Shown: positions 41,972 to 44,230 of the stretch, piece after piece
How positions within the stretch are numbered: position 1 is the stretch's first letter
How the letters are laid out: every line of letters begins with the position of its first letter
Source of the DNA: Selenomonas sp. oral taxon 126
GTDB lineage: Bacteria > Bacillota > Negativicutes > Selenomonadales > Selenomonadaceae
Direction of reading: 5' to 3'
DNA: 44,230 nt
Assembly: GCF_001683335.1 (NCBI RefSeq)
Contig: NZ_CP016201.1
Coordinates: forward strand, 913,572-957,801
The notes under the pieces: generated by a model
Databases searched by the model: none
What the model was told of the DNA's origin: nothing
Seen by the model: only the letters and a program-made list of their open reading frames with translations
Position numbers and translations under genes: made by a program

Positions 41972-43293
41972 TGCCGGAAGGACGCGTTCCACCGCAGAGC
42001 ATCGAGGCAGAGCTGTCCGTGCTCGGTGCGATGATGCTGAAAAAGGAGGCCGTCACGCAGGCGATCGAACTGCTGCGCGCAGATGAGTTCTATCGGCAGG
42101 CACACCGCGTCGTCTTTGAGGCAATGGAGAGCCTCGTGCGTGATGGAGAACCTGTCGACATTGTGACGGTGACGGAGTCGCTCAGAAAGAGCGGGCTCCT
42201 CGAACAGGTTGGCGGCATCACCTTTCTCGCGAATCTGACGAACAGCGTGCCGAGCACGGCGAACCTCGCTCACTATGCGAAGATTGTCAAGGAAAAGGCA
42301 ATCCTGCGCTCGCTCATTGATGTGAGTACGGAGATTGCGGGCATGGCGTATGAGGGCAGCGAGGATATTGCCGTTCAGCTGGATGGCGCCGAGCAGAAGA
42401 TCCTTGCGATTGCAGGTGGGCGGACGACGGGCGCCTTCACCCCGATCAAGGATGTGGTCTTTGACGCCGTGGATCGCATCAGCGAACTCTCCAAGGCAAA
42501 GGGCGGAATCACGGGACTCTCGACGGGGCTTGCGACTCTCGACTCCGTGACGCGCGGTCTGCAAAAGTCCGACCTCATTATCGTTGCCGCGCGCCCTGCG
42601 ATGGGTAAGACGGCATTCGTTCTCAACCTCGCGACTCATGTGGCCCTGCAGGGCGGGACGGTGGCGTTCTTTTCGCTCGAGATGCCGCGCGAGCAGCTGA
42701 TGCACCGTATCTTCTGTGCCGAGGGACAGATTGATGCAACGCATCTCGCACGCGGCGAGTTGGACGAGGAGGAGTGGAGCCGCCTCGTCAAGGTTGCCGA
42801 CCGCATGATAAAGACGAACCTCTACTTTGACGATACGAGCAGTACGACGGTTATGGATATCCGTACGCGCGCGCGACGACTGAAGGCAGAGCGTGGGCTC
42901 GACCTCATCGCGATTGACTACCTCCAGCTGATTCAGGCACCGGGGCGTGCAGAGAACCGCACCCTCGCCGTCGCCGAGATGACGCGCTCGCTCAAGGTGC
43001 TCGCACGCGAGCTGAGTGTGCCCATCATCGTGCTCTCGCAGCTCTCGCGTGCGACGGAGGGACGCTCGGACAAGCGTCCCATGCCCTCCGATCTGCGCGA
43101 GTCCGGATCCATTGAGCAGGATGCGGACATCGTCATGTTCCTCTACCGTGAGGACTACTACAATCAGGACACGGAGAACGCGAACATCACGGAGCTGAGC
43201 ATTGCAAAGCACCGTAACGGCGCGACCGACACAGTGAAGATGTTCTTCCAGAAGGAGTACACGCGCTTCCGTGACCTCGCGCGTGAGAACTGA
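41971..43293 (+). CDS. dnaB: Replicative DNA helicase DnaB
   Basis: This 440-residue hexameric helicase unwinds DNA at the fork. The N-terminal domain has PPQSIEAELSVLGAMM (about 6-21). The RecA-like C-terminal domain has Walker A ARPAMGKTAFVL (about 208-219), the Walker B region LIAIDYLQLI and the DLRESGSIEQDADIVMFLYR motif near 380. No intein is present. The ATG at 41971 shares its A with the lonC stop and follows a strong GGGGGGAG site; an ATG at 41947 lies before that site. Confidence 0.96.
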   Translation: MPEGRVPPQSIEAELSVLGAMMLKKEAVTQAIELLRADEFYRQAHRVVFEAMESLVRDGEPVDIVTVTESLRKSGLLEQVGGITFLANLTNSVPSTANLAHYAKIVKEKAILRSLIDVSTEIAGMAYEGSEDIAVQLDGAEQKILAIAGGRTTGAFTPIKDVVFDAVDRISELSKAKGGITGLSTGLATLDSVTRGLQKSDLIIVAARPAMGKTAFVLNLATHVALQGGTVAFFSLEMPREQLMHRIFCAEGQIDATHLARGELDEEEWSRLVKVADRMIKTNLYFDDTSSTTVMDIRTRARRLKAERGLDLIAIDYLQLIQAPGRAENRTLAVAEMTRSLKVLARELSVPIIVLSQLSRATEGRSDKRPMPSDLRESGSIEQDADIVMFLYREDYYNQDTENANITELSIAKHRNGATDTVKMFFQKEYTRFRDLAREN

Positions 43294-43304
43294 GCGACAG
43301 GAAA

Positions 43305-43320
43305 TGTTTCACGTGAAACA
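43305..43320. other. parS: parS site 2
   Basis: Perfect TGTTTCACGTGAAACA, 12 bases after the dnaB stop. It overlaps the -35 region of the TATAAT at 43329-43334. Confidence 0.92.
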
Positions 43321-43328
43321 TCTTGTTG

Positions 43329-43334
43329 TATAAT
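43329..43334 (+). promoter_or_regulatory. -10 box TATAAT before the DUF4160 gene
   Basis: Perfect TATAAT, about 60 bases upstream of the ATG at 43394. The -35 position falls in parS site 2 (GTTTCA with a 17-base spacer), so ParB binding could repress it. Confidence 0.45.
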
Positions 43335-43393
43335 TTGCGACAGGCATTGATTCCTCAACCGCAGAATTCTATAATTGTAGGAGAGATGTTGTT

Positions 43394-43648
43394 ATGCCGA
43401 TTATCGCGCGCTTTCATGGACTCGTCATCAAAATGTATTTTCAACAGGCGGAACACAATCCACCGCATTTTCATGTCATGTATGGCGAGTATATGGGCGC
43501 GTTCGACATACAGACGCTTGCCATGCTGGAAGGTGATTTGCCGGCAAAGTCACAGGCTCTGGTGCGCGAGTGGGCATCACGCTATCAGGATGAACTGCTG
43601 CAAATCTGGAATACGCAGGAGTTTGTCCAGTTGCCGCCGCTTTCATAA
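43394..43648 (+). CDS. DUF4160 protein
   Basis: An 84-residue protein with the family pattern: a start like PIIARFHGLVIKMYF, then EHNPPHFHVMYGEYMGAFDI (His-rich, about 20-39) and a C-terminal helix ending in WNTQEF. DUF4160 proteins are commonly next to DUF2442 proteins and have been proposed as toxin-antitoxin-like pairs, without firm proof known to me. The ATG follows GTAGGAGAG. The codon use looks more AT-rich than in neighbours, hinting at transfer. Lies between parS sites 2 and 3. Confidence 0.8.
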   Translation: MPIIARFHGLVIKMYFQQAEHNPPHFHVMYGEYMGAFDIQTLAMLEGDLPAKSQALVREWASRYQDELLQIWNTQEFVQLPPLS

Positions 43649-43669
43649 ACTGTGAAGGGAGTGTGTTTC

Positions 43670-43921
43670 ATGTTTTATAAGGTACGCGATGTAAAGCCTT
43701 GTTCGAACTATGAGTTGCTTGTTTCCTTTATGAACGGGGAGACGAAATTATACGCTGTTGCACCACTCTTTCGCAAGTGGAAGCCGTTTGAAATGCTTCA
43801 ATCGACAAAAGGTCTGTTTGAACAGGTCAAGGTAGATGCGGGGGGCTATGGAATCAGTTGGAACGATGAGATCGATCTCTCGTGCAATGAACTCTATCAC
43901 AATGGTGTTCCTGCACGATAG
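43670..43921 (+). CDS. DUF2442 protein
   Basis: An 83-residue protein with the DUF2442 pattern: VRDVKPCSNYELLVSFMNGE at the start, LFRKWKPFEML in the middle, and GGYGISWNDEIDLSCNELYHNG at the end. It begins 21 bases after the DUF4160 stop; the AAGGGAG ribosome site favours the ATG at 43670 over a GTG at 43652. The two genes form a small cassette that may be a toxin-antitoxin pair (this one would be the partner); function is unproven. Confidence 0.8.
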   Translation: MFYKVRDVKPCSNYELLVSFMNGETKLYAVAPLFRKWKPFEMLQSTKGLFEQVKVDAGGYGISWNDEIDLSCNELYHNGVPAR

Positions 43922-43930
43922 TGCCGTAGG

Positions 43931-43946
43931 TGTTTCACGTGAAACA
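43931..43946. other. parS: parS site 3
   Basis: Perfect TGTTTCACGTGAAACA, nine bases after the DUF2442 stop and just before a terminator. Confidence 0.92.
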
Positions 43947-43961
43947 AACATTTTCTTCACC

Positions 43962-43990
43962 ATCCCCTCAAAAAAGAGGGGATTTTTTTT
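43962..43990. terminator. Rho-independent terminator after the DUF2442 gene
   Basis: ATCCCCTC pairs with GAGGGGAT around AAAAAA, followed by a run of eight T. It ends the dnaB/DUF4160/DUF2442 transcripts before pfkA. Confidence 0.88.
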
Positions 43991-44077
43991 GTCATTTGTG
44001 CTATGATGAAGAGAGTTCAGTGAATATGGATGCGCATTTTTTGTGCGTATATACAAAAGGGTAGGGGAGGAAGAGTC

Positions 44078-44230
44078 GTGTTAAAGAGTATTGCAATCAT
44101 GACGAGCGGGGGAGACAGCCCGGGGATGAATGCAGCGGCGCGCGCGGTTGCACGCACGGCGCTCTATGAGGGCGTGAAGGTCTGGGGGATCAACGACGGC
44201 TATCACGGGCTGCTCGAGGAGAATCTGCGC
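44078..44230 (+). CDS. pfkA: 6-phosphofructokinase (N-terminal part)
   Basis: The first 51 residues of ATP-dependent phosphofructokinase, the glycolytic enzyme that makes fructose 1,6-bisphosphate; the gene runs off the right edge. The hallmark N-terminus IAIMTSGGDSPGMNAAARAV carries the GGDSPGMNA ATP-binding loop, and WGINDGYHGLLE follows. The start is GTG at 44078 behind GGGGAGGAAG. No clear -35/-10 pair was found between the terminator and the start. Confidence 0.95.
   Translation, partial: MLKSIAIMTSGGDSPGMNAAARAVARTALYEGVKVWGINDGYHGLLEENLR

Noticed and set aside
43989-44007. TTGTCA and TATGAT as a pfkA promoter
   Set aside because: The spacer is only seven bases, too short for a sigma-70-type promoter.

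Overview
The window looks like a chromosomal segment from a Selenomonas-like member of the Negativicutes: a diderm Firmicute with GC-rich DNA. Firmicute gene order is visible (DUF2232 protein, gdpP, rplI, lonC, dnaB). There are Bacillus-type parS sites and strong AGGAGG-like ribosome binding sites. Genes for a cell wall pyruvyl transferase (csaB) and a heptose-type SIS isomerase are also present. Genus is an inference; there is no rRNA gene here. The gdpP-rplI-dnaB block and three parS sites suggest the right end lies in the origin-proximal part of the chromosome.

Left part (1-8040): two tandem membrane GGDEF-type proteins (the first cut by the window edge), a phosphomannomutase/phosphoglucomutase, a GmhA-like SIS isomerase and a small coiled-coil protein, all on the minus strand. 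A membrane-anchored MutS-family ATPase follows on the plus strand.

Centre (8297-23437): one long plus-strand run starting with trpS. It encodes a complete aminoethylphosphonate (AEP) pathway. PEP mutase has its EDK-X5-NS signature and carries an extra N-terminal cytidylyltransferase domain. Phosphonopyruvate decarboxylase and AEP transaminase complete AEP synthesis, and a LicC/PntC-like cytidylyltransferase could make CMP-AEP. A SAM methyltransferase is also present. Embedded in the run are four tandem paralogues of about 700-724 residues. Each has a TPR-like N-terminus, a middle domain and a C-terminal alkaline-phosphatase-superfamily domain with a conserved Thr in the nucleophile position. 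None has a signal peptide or membrane helix. I propose that the module makes CMP-AEP and that the four proteins transfer AEP (or a methylated form) to intracellular acceptors such as proteins or glycan precursors. This is the best candidate for an undescribed system. A DASS-family anion transporter and an iron-dependent alcohol dehydrogenase follow.

Right part (26790-44230): minus-strand envelope and housekeeping genes (csaB, a DUF5693 membrane protein, a DUF2993-like lipid-binding protein, prfB, secA). Then come plus-strand DUF2232 protein, gdpP, rplI, lonC, dnaB, a DUF4160/DUF2442 pair and the start of pfkA. Three perfect parS palindromes lie at 41191, 43305 and 43931, the first inside lonC.

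Nearly every long intergenic gap is filled with interspersed repeats of four kinds. (A) A 161-164 bp MITE-like element has about 17 bp terminal inverted repeats and TA target duplications (five copies plus one divergent). (B) A GC-rich palindromic repeat occurs ten times, once as an in-frame insert in lonC. (C) A roughly 170 bp repeat unit occurs four times. (D) A 112 bp element occurs three times, nested in B and C. The repeats interrupt each other, so their insertion history can be read. One MITE end appears to supply the -35 box of trpS, and two MITEs sit exactly in stop codons. Gaps above 300 bases (390-764, 2511-3079, 4589-5065, 25146-25525, 29996-30325, 31001-31362, 35353-35957, 39387-39874) hold these repeats plus promoters or hairpins, and I see no further gene in them.
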